Of a stretch of DNA of 64,000 bases, positions 25,201 to 38,600 are shown one piece after another. The notes under the pieces were generated by a model. It was not told the DNA's origin. It did not search any database and saw nothing but the letters and a program-made list of their open reading frames with translations. The position numbers were made by a program, and so were the translations under genes. Each line of letters starts with the position of its first letter. Within the stretch, counting starts at the first letter, position 1. This DNA comes from Paragonimus westermani (Eukaryota; Platyhelminthes; Trematoda; Plagiorchiida; Troglotrematidae): the NCBI GenBank assembly GCA_008508345.1, contig QNGE01003490.1:4293-68292 (forward strand). Direction: 5' to 3'.

Positions 25201-28200
25201 TGACGGTTCTAATGAATGAGTGACAACAGCAATTGTTCCAGCATCTACATATGAGGTGGTGTATTGATCGCCAATTCGCCAACTCCCGAAAGTGATACTG
25301 TACCTTCCGGAAGATGAGTGAACGTCTATCGCTTAAACACTAACTTGAGCAGGCTTCGATCTTCGAAATACCATGACACTAATACTTCCATGTATTAAGC
25401 TCATCTAGTTTGAATTTCCTCCGTTAGCGAAACAAAATGAATGTCATTGAAGAGTGATAGAAGCACAAATTTCGACCCATGGTAGACAATACTGAATCTT
25501 GGACTGGTTCAGTGAAACCCTTTTACTTACTTCAACCACGTAGTGCCGCCCAACATTTGATTCGAAGTTCCTGAAGACACACTGAACTTAAGCACCTTTT
25601 TGAGCTCTGAGATTGGTGACAATGATTAGGCTACGTTGCAGCCTCTTTTGACGTCATACTGAAAAACACACTCGGAACTAATATGTGTTGGTGGATGACT
25701 CATGGGCTTTTAAGCCACTTGATCGGTGTAACTGAGCGCAAAAAGGAAAGTGCAAAACGAGTCAGCACCTTGGAACTAAAAACGACCGTCAAATGTATGA
25801 TAGGAGGCAACCTACAAGCTTCAACTAGGTGTAAATTAAACATCAACCAGGTTAATTCTAAATGGAATGAGACTCCGTCTCCATATACTCCGCTACAGTA
25901 AGTAGTTATACACTCTGATTAGCTTTTATCTAAACAAGTGAACGAGCTGTTAACTTCGGGTGGCGAGTTTGGCTAACCGTAGTGTAGAGAACATTCAGAT
26001 AGTTAACTCTGCCTTCGACGCTACAGTATTAACATGGCGTTTTGTGGAGATATCATAATCGCCCGATATTTCTCAGAATCCATCGTGGTTAACGAATAAT
26101 AGTTGTAAACGGCAAATCCGTTAACCGCTACATACAGGACAGTCTGAACGCCCAAGAACGTACTCGTGCAGAGTCTTGAAAGATAGCACCGCCCCCCATT
26201 TCACTAAAGCTGTTTGACAGTGACCGGAGAGAAGCTTCCCCGTCAAGTGGATTGATAGAGGAGGCTCGGATGAATGGTCCAAACATCGACTGCCGTATCA
26301 CCACAAGAGACTTCTTACAAGAGCTACCAAAACTTAGACGGTTGCAATACTCAGCCCATGCCACACCCATTGTGGTTAACTGCGTCGTAGTTAACACGCT
26401 GGTCTCATAAACAAGAGGACCGGAGTGTAAATTCCGGTCCACATGAGGATATGCATCACTGCTGAGTCCTAATAAGGGCGAAATTCGAGTTTAGTGCTTT
26501 TTTTCGAAGTGGGCTAGCCAAGAGGCTTATCTGAAAGCGAAGACTGTCATCATCATCATCATCATCAAAACAGCCATGAGCCTGACCAAAAGGTACTGTG
26601 GCTCGGGCCGCCGCTCACCTCAACAGTGACGTGGAATATCCTAGAAGGAAAGAGTACTACGAAGGACAAAAAAGATTGAATAAGACTAAATGGAAGAACT
26701 AGAAATGGTATGGATACAGGTACGCCATTGACTGCGACACACCGCCATCTCGGATAGCGTCTCTAACCAACGGTTTGAGTGATCACGAGGACCCCAGCCA
26801 GGCAGGCGATGCCTGCCCACTTTGCTCAATGGAGCAGTCAAAGTCTTCATATTTCGTGACCACGTTGTTGCTTGACCACCACCGTTGGTGAATTGTCTAT
26901 TTACAACAGATCTACATAACAGTCATGGAAACCACGAATGCCTAGACCAGTAGCTCTAACGTCTTCCCTGCCATTTTTGCTGGTTCTTAAAGTAAACCAT
27001 CTGGCTATTCTGCGTTTTTCATCCTTTGAATCGACCGGCTGACTGAAACAATCTAAACACGCTTTTGCTGTTGAAAAAATGGGCGATTACAGTATGACCT
27101 ACAATAACGAAAGTCCTTAATAGGTCTGTCAACAGATGGGTACATGACTCATATTCACGGCTATGAATCATGCCAGACAAGTTAAACAGCGACCAACTAG
27201 AAACCAAACTTGCTAATTCGCACATATCACAACTGATAAACATCGATTACTTTTCGTTAGGCCATTTGAATAGGTACGCAGTGAACTTCATTTGGTAGTA
27301 CGGCAAATGTTTTCAGGTATTCTGGTAAGAACACTACAAATGCCAGACAAAGACATTCTGTGACAGAAACCCCAAACTGAAGTAGGCGTTCAGTAACTTT
27401 CATTATGTCAGCCCTCTACCATATATGTGCCCTGTGGCCCCAGTGAACGTAAGTAGAATGGAAATCCCCTTTAAAAACAATAAGATGTGTCAGACGAGTA
27501 ACTATGTCTGGTCAGAAAGACGCTAATTGTATGGCGAACGTTGTATAATAATACATGTATTCATACACCAAACTGGATCATAATCGTAGATTAAAGTGGG
27601 CCATGCTGGAGAACATCCGGTAATACCAACCAGTTTATACCCTAACGATTGGTTTGAATTTGCACTCACCTGATGTTATCTCTAAGCGTACCTTTGGTCA
27701 ACAAAACAACCGCAAAATATAAGAACTCATAGGGCTTACAGAAAACTGCTTAATCCAAGCATCACTGAGGTAAGGTTAGTGGTCCACGACAATGGGAACA
27801 GGTTAGAGTGACAGAATTGAGTGATGTGACCCGAGAAACGGCATTAACGCAGTTTTTAGCAAGAACAACCACTATCCAGTGATATACAGTGAATGCTCGT
27901 TCAATTCGATCACCTAAGGAGGTTGTCAGCGCAGTTCCCCGCACAATGTCGGTAATCCGGTGCAACGATTTTGCATCCACACTCTCCCACACAAGGCAGT
28001 GTAGTCCGTCTTGCGTAGATCAACCGGGACCCGGTCAAACGCGACCAGCATTAAGTGTCAACATTTCGGGCTACTTGAAAATAATGAGTAGTAATAATTT
28101 TCATCGGAAAATTAGCTGTGTGAGTAATTTTCGACGACCTACACCTGTCCCGCTCCCCGAGGGTGTCCGGCATATATCCATCCAGGGTTGATTTTTCAGA

Positions 28201-31200
28201 ACTGATTTAAACCCAGGTAAAGTGGGCCGTGGAAATTTAAAAAAATAACACAACTGAACAACTAGTAAAGGTATTATTTTCCCATTCAACAACCACAAAA
28301 TTTCCACTCCTACCGAACACTCCAAGAGGTAATCGCGATAACCTCATTCGATTCGAAATAAGCTGACTGAGATATCCGCCGAGCCCGACGGGTTCCGTAA
28401 GGATACACCGGACTTGTCGAATAAAAGAGCTGCTATTTATAATCCATTTTGGCGCTTTCCTCATCACGTACGAATTTAAGGCGGAGGTTACCTAGCCTAT
28501 AACATTTCAGCGATTACATACAGACGATTTGGTGGTCACGAACATGGGATGACTTAGTTCGTTATATTTGCAAGGGTAAGGGCCGACATCAGACTGCCAA
28601 TTATCGAAATATGTCGTTTGGAGCGTTAATAAATGCGGACATGAGCTGCAAGTTACCCCAAAATGATTCACCTCCATGCATGCGCGCGGTTCCCACAATC
28701 ACACGTAATTACACTTAGGTAGGCCCTTTCATCACCGATTATGCCCGAGAAATATTGTCAACCCGTCGCATACCCCTACTATTAAGTAAATGCCCGTCAA
28801 TTCCCACAGAACATAAAAAATGATGTGCTGTTTACAATCGTTACCAACAATTAAACAATTTGAACTCCACAAACTATTAATTATCCAGAAATCCTACAGG
28901 CATATCAAACAGGGCAAAACGGTAACAATCCCACTCAGGGATTGTTTTGTGATCGTGAAATTTTTGATTGTATTTAATGGGACAGGTGTCGCTTACAGAC
29001 CTCGAGTACAGTCGGGTAGTGCTAAGGATGTTTAACACTAAAAGGTTGACTGAGCGGTCCATTGTGATAAACTAGCCGCCTAATTTGGAATAAATGTCGT
29101 AGTTCCATGCATGTGACTCAAGAGTAGGTTTCAACTCATCGACTGAAATAAAGAAATGCACAGTGAACAAGCTCGATCAAAAAAGTAAGTCAAGTAATGT
29201 TTTACTGATAGGCAAAAACATTAACATTGATAAAAAGGGGATCGTAGACTACTGATAAACAGTAAGGGATTCTGGTCAATATAAATTGAAAATCACTCAC
29301 AACTAGTCGGTGTATTCGTACCCAAACACAGTGTGGATTCAGTCCCTATCAAAAGAAGACACTACACCCCAGTTTTGTTACAGTTCGTCAATGGTGCACA
29401 TACCTGGCACAACCGCTCATCAAGTTCGGCGATTTTTGTGACATCAACTTGAACAGAAGTTCTAAATACTTAGTCAACGGCTGCAGTTAATAGGACAGGT
29501 ACTGTGTCCCATCTCGACGCGATCTAGTAATCTGAACAATACTCGCGAGCGAATGTGATCAAGTGTCCGCACATCATCATCATCATTTTCATTGCTAGAA
29601 GGTACTGTGACTTGGGCTACCGCTCACCTCAACTGTGTCGTGGAACATCCTAGACGTCACTAAGAAGGTTAAGAATTAAGAAGAGAAGACTAAGGGAAGA
29701 AGTAGAAATGGTAACGATGCAGACACGTCATTGACTGCCACATACTGCTATCTCGAATAGCGTTTCTAACCAGCGACACCTACCAACTTTGCACAATGGA
29801 ACAGTCAGCGTCTTCGTATTTTGTGACCACGCTGTTGCTTGGCCACCACGCGGTTTCACCCAACTGTTGGCGGTCTCAGTATATAATACCAAGTAGGGTA
29901 AACGCTCAGATGACATACGAAGTACGTGGCCCAACCATCGCAGGCTGTTCAACGTGATTAGCTGACCAATCGATCACGCAACCCGAACGTTCCGGAATAC
30001 GAACCGGCGAAGGACCGCATTGCTCATGCGATCAGTCCACTTAATGTGGGCTAATTGGTCGAGAGGAACATGGTCGAACGTAACAAGTATGTTGATATTT
30101 TCACTGCGAACAGGCCACGTTTCTGAACCACAGAGCGAAACAGAAGGTAAACAAGCATTACATACCCTTCTTTTAAGCGACAACCGGACGTCATTTCGAC
30201 ACCACAGATGACATAGGCTGGCAAAGGCGACTCGTGTTTTTGTTAGTTATTGTTGGGAGAGCGATAAATTCCGGTACTCGGTGGTTCATACCAGAGAAGG
30301 GGGTTGGATTGAGCGACCCCATCCAGAGTCTCTGGCTCAAAAGTCTGACCTGAGAGGTAACAGGATACCGGGTTTTCTTGGGGAATTTTACCCGGAGCCA
30401 GTGATTCAGCAGTCTGATTTGCTTGGCAGTGAGGGACTTGCCAAGGTCGACAGCACGGTGAGTAAGACGTTAATGACTGATTCTCAGCACTGTTGCACGT
30501 AACGGATGCATTCGAAGCTACAGCAGGCTTCTGGGTGACACCGGATGTTTTCAACCGTACTAGAAAATACGCCGGAGGGCACAGTCAACCAATGGGCGAT
30601 CGGTGTGCTTTGTTTGAGGGTACCTTTTCTAACCCTCCTCTTCCCTATATGAAAGACAGCAGTGCCACAACCATAAAAACAGTTCTGCTGCATGCTCATA
30701 GGATCGTGTCCCGCTACCTACGCACTCCTACGCGGTCAGTAAGGTGACATACATGAGTGCATCCGCTTTTTGTCTGACTGCTCCTTTTGTCCTGTCTGAT
30801 AAACTTGCATCTGGAAGAACCAAAGTCCTAGTCAGCACAGCCTGCCGGATAAAAAGCACATGAGCTTGACCACCACATCAGTGTATTAGTATAGGTCGCG
30901 ATAATTCAGTAACGCAGTAAACAACAAAAGTGTCTCATGGAAGCGTGGTCGGAGTTTGAATCCCGCTGTATTACGGTGGTTGAAACTGATGGTATACTGT
31001 CATACGACCGTAAGAAAACCATGTTCGGGTTTAAAAGTGTGAGGGGAAGGTATCAAACCAACTTATTAAGAAACATGTCAAAACTCAAACAAGCACGTCT
31101 ACCAGACGGGATAGAACACTTACGAATCGATATTGTAGCACAGCATGTTGCTTAGAAATGCTTGGATGATCCATAGGGATATCGGCTATCTTCCGATCTC

Positions 31201-34200
31201 GACCAATCAGGAAACCGCTTTGACGGTGGATGTGTAAGATGGGCAATGTCTTGTTCCCTTTAAACGTATACAAACGCCAATGCTCGGTAGGTTTGCGAGC
31301 ATCCTCCGGTTCGTTGTACTTGATCACCACCCCCTTGTAAGTGTTGCTATCTTCTGCAAGTTTGCCTGCGAAAAATAAAACAAATACATTAATTATTTCT
31401 TCACGAAATGATACGGTCAAGTTTTTTGTGATGCTCACTAGGCTTTTTTTATGACGACCCGTTGCACCTCACTCAATAAGCTAACGTAGCGCACGAGATA
31501 TCCGCTTACCCGATAGTTTTTCGCATAGGAGGCCCTAGCCCATACAAGTAAGATTAGGTATGAGTAAACTGTACACCTTGCTTCCCCGGCACGTAGCCTT
31601 TTATTACTGAATTCATGTACCGAAAATTGCGTGATAGTTTGGTCACCATAGAGCACTACCCAAAAAGAAATGAATGGCTAGAATTAGTACTGTTGGAAAT
31701 TCACTGTCTGAACACACTCTGATTGGGTCATCTGCGATTTACTCGAACAGAAACAATTCTGCGCGAGTGACAATGAACGGTAAACAACCCCTCTTAAGAA
31801 TTTCAACCGTGCAGCCGTATGAGATGCAGACCAGCACAATAAACCCACTCTCTTTCGTAAAGACTAGCAAAAAAAGATATTGGACTGGCACACATGAACT
31901 CACTGCTATCAACACAATGGTATTGGCGAGAGACGGTTTGACATGTAACAAAGCGTGTAGTAGCACATGCATAAGCAGGTTTTAAAAATCCCCACATATG
32001 CGGAACTTGAATAACACGGTCAAAAGAAACATACTTCACACGTTATGATGGACTGCAATCTTCCTTATTTTATCTCAACAGAAGCGCATTTACTTTTACG
32101 CAAGTTTATCGAAATCCATCCAGAGATTTCTGCTGTTGAAAAATATAACCACACCTACTTTGAGTGCTCTTGCACGAAAGATGCGTCGGTAGATCTGCAA
32201 AAATATCTGGATCCAATAAGGGAGTATTCAACCTCAATATGACTGTGGCAACCTGCTTCATGTGAAGATATGCTGCACGGTAGCTCGGATGAATCCCTAG
32301 ATAAAGAAAACACTCGCAATCAGCCAGGATTTCCTGACAAAATGTCAGTCATCTTTTGCGAAGTAGAGGCCGTCATGCAGCCGCCAGATTACACAGAACG
32401 TCTCAAGACGACCATAACATTGATAGCGTGAGTCAATAGCAATTCACGTTCATTCAGTTGCTCACTAACATCGACCGGTTGTTCGAACTGTGCACGAATA
32501 ACAACCAGGTTGGCTGTTGCACAAAGCTCTGTTGGATCATCAGAAGGCTGTCCTTCAAACTCATCACAAACTTCTTACTGTTTCATGGTGTTCTCGTCCT
32601 TGAGAAACAGCTATGGGTACGATGGCTCGAGTTGCCTTTGACTCTGACAATGGTCCACGAAGCTGCAGAGTAACAATAAGGTACAAATGTACGGCGAAGG
32701 AAAAAAGAAAGAGAATAAAAGGGAAAAGGCGGTCGAGTTTCATGAAAAAGAGCCAAGTTTGCAGATACAGACTCACCACTGGCTGCGACAATGCCAAGTC
32801 AGAGGGCGTTTCCAACCATTGGTGTGGATAGTCGCAAACTCCTCAACCAGGTAGGTGGCCCCAGCTAACTTAGTCCACTGAAACGGCCAAGGCTTTAGAA
32901 GCCCGCGACCAAGTCATCGCCTGACCACCTTACGATTTCTTCCAACCATCAGTGGCCTCACTGAACAATGCACGGTGTGGCAAACACTCCGTCGGTATAC
33001 GGAGTACATGGCCCAACAAGTGAATGCAGTGTACTTTTACAATCCCGACTGTCAATCGGAAACCTGTAGTATTTAACAAATACCCGCCGACGGACTGTCA
33101 CATTGCTCACAAAGTCAGCGTATTTGACAGAAAATAACTGACGGCCTAAACGAACCATCGGTCCAAATGGGCCGTTTCTGATATACGAAATAAAACTGAG
33201 CGAACGCACGTTATAAACTTTGTCTTTAACCGGTAAATGAACATCTTTGCGACGCCACAGGTGGAAGAGGTTGGCGAATGTAATACGTGCCTTCGCTGTC
33301 CCTGTGGACACCTCGTTAGCAAAACCACAGCCCGGCGAGATGACACTACTCAGGTAGGTAAGGCGATCAACAGCTTCCAGCGGTCTGTTAACAATAACAA
33401 AGTCAGTACCAACCCAGTCTTTTAACAACACTCGCAATGACTACAATAAACAATACTTTCGACATTTTCGATGATTCTGGTTATCTACCTACCTTTGTTT
33501 TAGTCAAGCTGTTAACTTATCGTTTCCGATCCAGAGCGAAAAACATAACTCTTTCCGTGCCTCGCTAGCATGACGTGCTGTATCAGCACACCAATTTCGA
33601 GGGTCGGCATAATACACGGGGTCAGCGTGCTGAATATTGTCGTACGTGTTTTGATAGCGAGAACTAGACTGGGCACTATTCTGTCCGACTGTCCGAATAT
33701 ACATTTAACATACACGCCAAGCCCTAATGATATTTGACTACCAAAATTAACCGACCAGTTTATTCCCTCTTCAATTTGAAAGCTTCTGTTGAAGAGAAGC
33801 CCTATATACCTGTCTAGCACATGTGACCCAGTGTGTCATATGACATCATATGTATATGTAGAAGTTCAAGGATTATCTTTCACGTGCTGTGAATCCAAGA
33901 GGTTCTTCATCAAAACCAGATTAGCAACATCTCATTAGAGAGCAATTTTGTGGCTGCCGCCCACATCTACAAAGAAAGTTGGCTTGTGATAATAGAGCCG
34001 CCCATTTAAATCTGGGCCTTGACGACTCTAAGCAACCAGTCCACGTGGCCATCCATGAGACTTAATCTTCGGGAGGCACTAGTAGTCACGCTATACTGGC
34101 AGACGGAGTACGTGATCCAATCACCCCATACTGTGCAACAAGATTAGTTGACCAACGGACTACATATTCTGAATGTCCGAAATAAGCGCTAGCGAAATAT

Positions 34201-35583
34201 CGCGTTGCTCACAATTGGTGTTGGCTAACTGAAGGAAACAACAATGTTCACGCAGGTCTGTTGGTATCTTTGTCACGAAGAGACCACTCTTCTGAGCCGC
34301 GGGGCTAAGCAGGATGCAAACAAGCATTATGCACCCTTCCTGTCAGCGACAACCGGAGTCCACTTCAACACCACAGGTAATGTAAGCTCAACTATCAAAG
34401 TGAGTACACAACGAACCTATGCACATATTTCTCTGGAACCTCTCTGTAATGTTAGGAGCGATCGAATCAAAGACAGTCCTAAAATCTAAAAACACTATGA
34501 CCGCCATTTGCCTGTAAGGGTGGTAATAATCCAGGAACTACTGTATGGTAAAATATGGTCAACGCACTCCGACCGGATCGGCATTGTACCTGTTCTTCAT
34601 GTACCTAGCTTTCCATGCTCTGGAGATTCGACGCGAAACAAACCTACAGAGTATTCCGTATACAGCAAATACTACACTGATTTCTTCAAGGTTATCAGAC
34701 TTCGGGCCCCGTTACCGAAAGCGGAGATAACTGTTGACAAGTACTAATCATGAGGAAGACCTTCAGTTCTAAAAACCATTCAAAAAATTTCCATCTTCCT
34801 TTCACTATTTTGAACATCGAAGGAAAGAAGATATCTGGTCCAGAAGCCTTGTTGTGCATTAAAAACTTAGGCCCCAAGGGCATTTTTGTTCCCGGAGAGT
34901 CGTCTGGAATGCAGTAACCGACTATTCGCGTTTCGTCGTCTATATGGTCCGACTGAGGCCATCTTAAACTGCTTAGCTCATTTAGCAATTCGGCGTGACT
35001 GACTAGTGATGGGCAAACCACTTTTACCACAGTTTCGCTCAAAGTGACTTGAAGGCCATCACAGCTATATATCATGGAAAATAGCACTCTTCTACTCTCA
35101 GAGAAAAAGCTATCCTTTCGGCTACTCGACCAAATAATGTTCCGGGTCTTCGCGAAGATTTTTAGTTGGTTTGTTTTGAAGCTCTTGACGGTCTTCATTA
35201 TATTTGAAAACTGGAATCTGGCCATACTAGTTCACGAGGTTTCCCGATGTAACAGAAATCTAAGTACGTCGCAGTTGTACAGTTCTTTCGGAACATATCG
35301 CTTTACAGCAAGCTTACACAGGTACCGCGACATTTGATGTTCATTAGGTTCGCTGACCTTATCCAAACAATCTAATATAAGTCCTTTACGCCATGTTCGA
35401 GGAAATGCTTGCATCTACGAGTGTATGGACTCCTAGCAAATGATAGAAGGGGTGAGCACAATGAAAAATTCCAGGTCTAAATGGCTGAGCTGAAGTGCAT
35501 GACAGCTTTTAACAGTTTGGTGTCACCTGTAACTGACTGCTACGCGACCGATTTGTGTCCATGAGTAAAATGCCTGATGCGAG

Positions 35584-35622
<39 letters not shown>

Positions 35623-38600
35623 AGACAGCAATACACCAGTGGTTCACACTAATGCGTAACTGTCACACAGCCATGAAGAAAAAGCAAACCCTATGTAGGA
35701 AGGGAGAGAAGAAAAAAAGAAGGGTACGGGAGGGACTTAACTACTGAAAATGACTACGTCCATATTCAAACATTCAACATCAAGGTGCTTACACCCTGCA
35801 AACAAACAACCGGGCTGCAAGTGAGAGTAAGGCGTCATCAGCGAGACAGTGTCAAGTAACCAGTCTACAATAAGAGTTGAAGATTGGAGTCAACTCAACC
35901 ATGTCGCACTACCGATCGTGATAATCTGCAATACTCCCCAGCTCTCCCAGCCAGAAGCCAGTTTCATAACGGCATGGCCAAAATATAGCAAACAAACACT
36001 AGTTACAACCCGTAACTTAATAGCAACTGATTTAGTACTTCCGAATCGCAATCAGAACGGATGCGAGAGAATACATTGTGATCGCTACCAAGTAATTTTC
36101 TGGTTACGCCACAAGGAGTTAAAGCTAAATGAACTATGAGTTTCGCAACGTTTCGACCATCTAGGAGAGATTTAAATAAGGAAACTTACATTTACATTGG
36201 AAGAACACAAGATCATCAGGTGGATAGTGAACGCTAACGGTTACTGTAACAAGATACTGCGTCCACTTCAGGAGCTACCCTGTAAAAAGATCAACGAGCC
36301 CAGAAAGTGTCTTTCGACTACCTTTATTCCGTACATAAGAAATACATCGGAAGACCTCAGTTTGGTCCTCAATCGGTAAATCAGTGGTATTTAAGGCCGC
36401 CAACACGTGGAAGTACATTTTAGACAACTTAAAGGATAAACAAACAGCTCTGGTGTGAGCATCTGGATGCTGAATGTTCGGATACATACGAAACTATTTT
36501 CAATAGTTAAGTCCCTTCCTCTTCCCTTTTTTCTGCTATCTTTCTGTACAGGGGTTGCTCTTTTGCATGATTGTGTAGCAATTAAGCATAAGTGAAAACC
36601 ACTGTGTTGCTGTCCATGATAATGATGATGAGATGTAAGGATTGTCACGCCTCTTGCATTGGACAGACAGCTGGAAATGCGCACCAAAGAACATGTAAGG
36701 TGTAGTAATAGGCTCTCTAGTGACACTCAGAAATTAGAACAGGGTTCGGTCACCGCAATCCTCAACCAACATCAAGTTGACTTTGACCATCAACTGTGAC
36801 GTGATTCCCGTAACCGCAATGAAAGTCTACTGGTAGAAGCCTTGCTTATGGTTAATGTACCACAGGCAGTGAACCGATCCGATGACTTGGAGTTGTCGGT
36901 TGTTTGAAATGACTTACTGAGTGGACAATGATACCACGTAGGAAAGGTGTGCAGTATCCCCATCATCCATCTTATCCAGAACAGTCTACATGCATGCAGA
37001 TCAAACGCACACAAACATACAGTAATCATCTATCCCTGTACGCACCCGAGATCTACATGTTGTGATCTCAGATGAACCGTAAATCCATATAGCCTACTGA
37101 TAGCGTTTCAATACACTGGAAGGTCGAAACGTTGCGGAACCCCCAACTGTTTTAGTTTCAACTCGTGACTTGACTAAGGAACTGCTTAACAGCGACTGTT
37201 TTGGTTCCTGATAAGCCACCAATCAACCATCTCGTATCTTACACCAATGAGCTAGGTGCATTTTGTTAGATACTTTTACGGTACGCGTTTTACAACTTCA
37301 CAATGCAACACCGACCCAAGACTATAGCAGCAACAGACTGAGAATAACCGACGAAGTTCTGAAATGGTGGGAGTTCGGGAAATGAAGAGGTGTTCACATT
37401 TCCAGGTCTAAGGCAGTCATCCTAAGTGGGGGCATCGTTGGTGTCAAAATAGCCTTAAGTATAAGGAACAATCTCAGAACCATAGTAAGTAGAGTTCCAC
37501 TCGATTGTGTCAAAAGGTAGCCACTACAGGTTGAAAATATAAATTGCATTTAAACCATCAGCTATCGATACTCTTAACAGATTGCATATATAGGACGGGG
37601 TCACCGGGTAAGCAACGAAGAGACTATGACACTACTAACACAGCAACTTCAAACACCCGCCCCGGAAAATTGCAAAAGCGAACGGCATTGACAACCATTA
37701 AAGATGATAACTTGTCGTGTGTACAGGGAACTTGAGATTGAACGATAGGACTTAAAGAACCTATTATGGAGCCGTACTGGCAGCCATTTTGTTTACATTA
37801 TGCCAGTGGGCAGAAGTAAACAGGTAGCGGGTGGAAATCGCAAATAAGGGGATTTGCTGCAAGGAAGGTTGTTTCGAAGGGGTAGTGTGGTTGCAAATTC
37901 ACGGATTTCCATCATATCGCTTAATCTTAGAACTACGCATACGCCGGTCGTTCCTGACAACAACTACGATATACATGTTGATAAATTGAGGCACAAAATG
38001 ACTGAAAGTTTTCATAAGAATACACGTTCGGCCACAAGACGAGATGGTTGAACGTTTTCTTTCATTTGTTGTGCTTACAGGAATCAGTGGAACAGCACCA
38101 CCTTGAGGAACGCCTAGCCGATCTCTATTGGACCTTGTAAATAATAAAGCTAGAGCCGGGCACACCTGATGGTTTCGTATCGAACGAAGAGATGTCTGGG
38201 CAAAAATTATCGAAACAACAGATTTCAAGCCGACTTAAACTGAGATGATCACATGAGAACCTCGCGACCATGTTTGAGCACTGATATGTATTCGATCAAC
38301 AGGCGACTTGTCCATTAGCGAATTCTCAAAGAATTGCCAAGAGTTCTTTATGGTCAGGACGACAATCACAGAGGATCCATGCACATGGGTTTTTGGTGAC
38401 GCATTGTCAACTAACCGGGCATTGACGTGAGCGTAAGTGTCTACTAACCGACCAATACCTATGCAACGCAATATGGTGCGGGTGCGGTACTATAAAGAGA
38501 GCATTGAATAGGAAAGAGCTAAGAGGCCTAGGTTAGTATAAGTAAAAAACTGGCTTTTGGCAACCGATACTCGAATAATGATTATAGCATACGCAAGCAA

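Larger units (their letters stand above)
26371..26546 (+). mobile_element. SINE with tRNA-Met-like head and hammerhead, copy 2
   Basis: A near-complete tRNA-like head (26371-26443) is followed ten bases later by a hammerhead-like unit (26453-26497) and a short tail ending near 26546, where a (CAT)n tract and an RTE-like tail begin. The order of parts matches copy 1. The better head here and the better ribozyme core in copy 1 together define the family. Confidence 0.7.

Noticed and set aside
25790..25835. Minus-strand segment after GTAG with a DG dipeptide (VASYHTFDG), a second micro-exon candidate
   Set aside because: Length to any GT is 25 or 28 nt, not a multiple of three; no similarity beyond DG.
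29466..29552. Minus-strand segment reading ITRSRRDGTQ between AG and GT, tempting as the missing SNIP1 micro-exon
   Set aside because: It would be 29 nt and break the phase-0 joins on both sides.
37899..38471. Minus-strand frames with GVPQGGAV as an RT fragment
   Set aside because: A single short motif-B-like word without any neighbouring RT motif.
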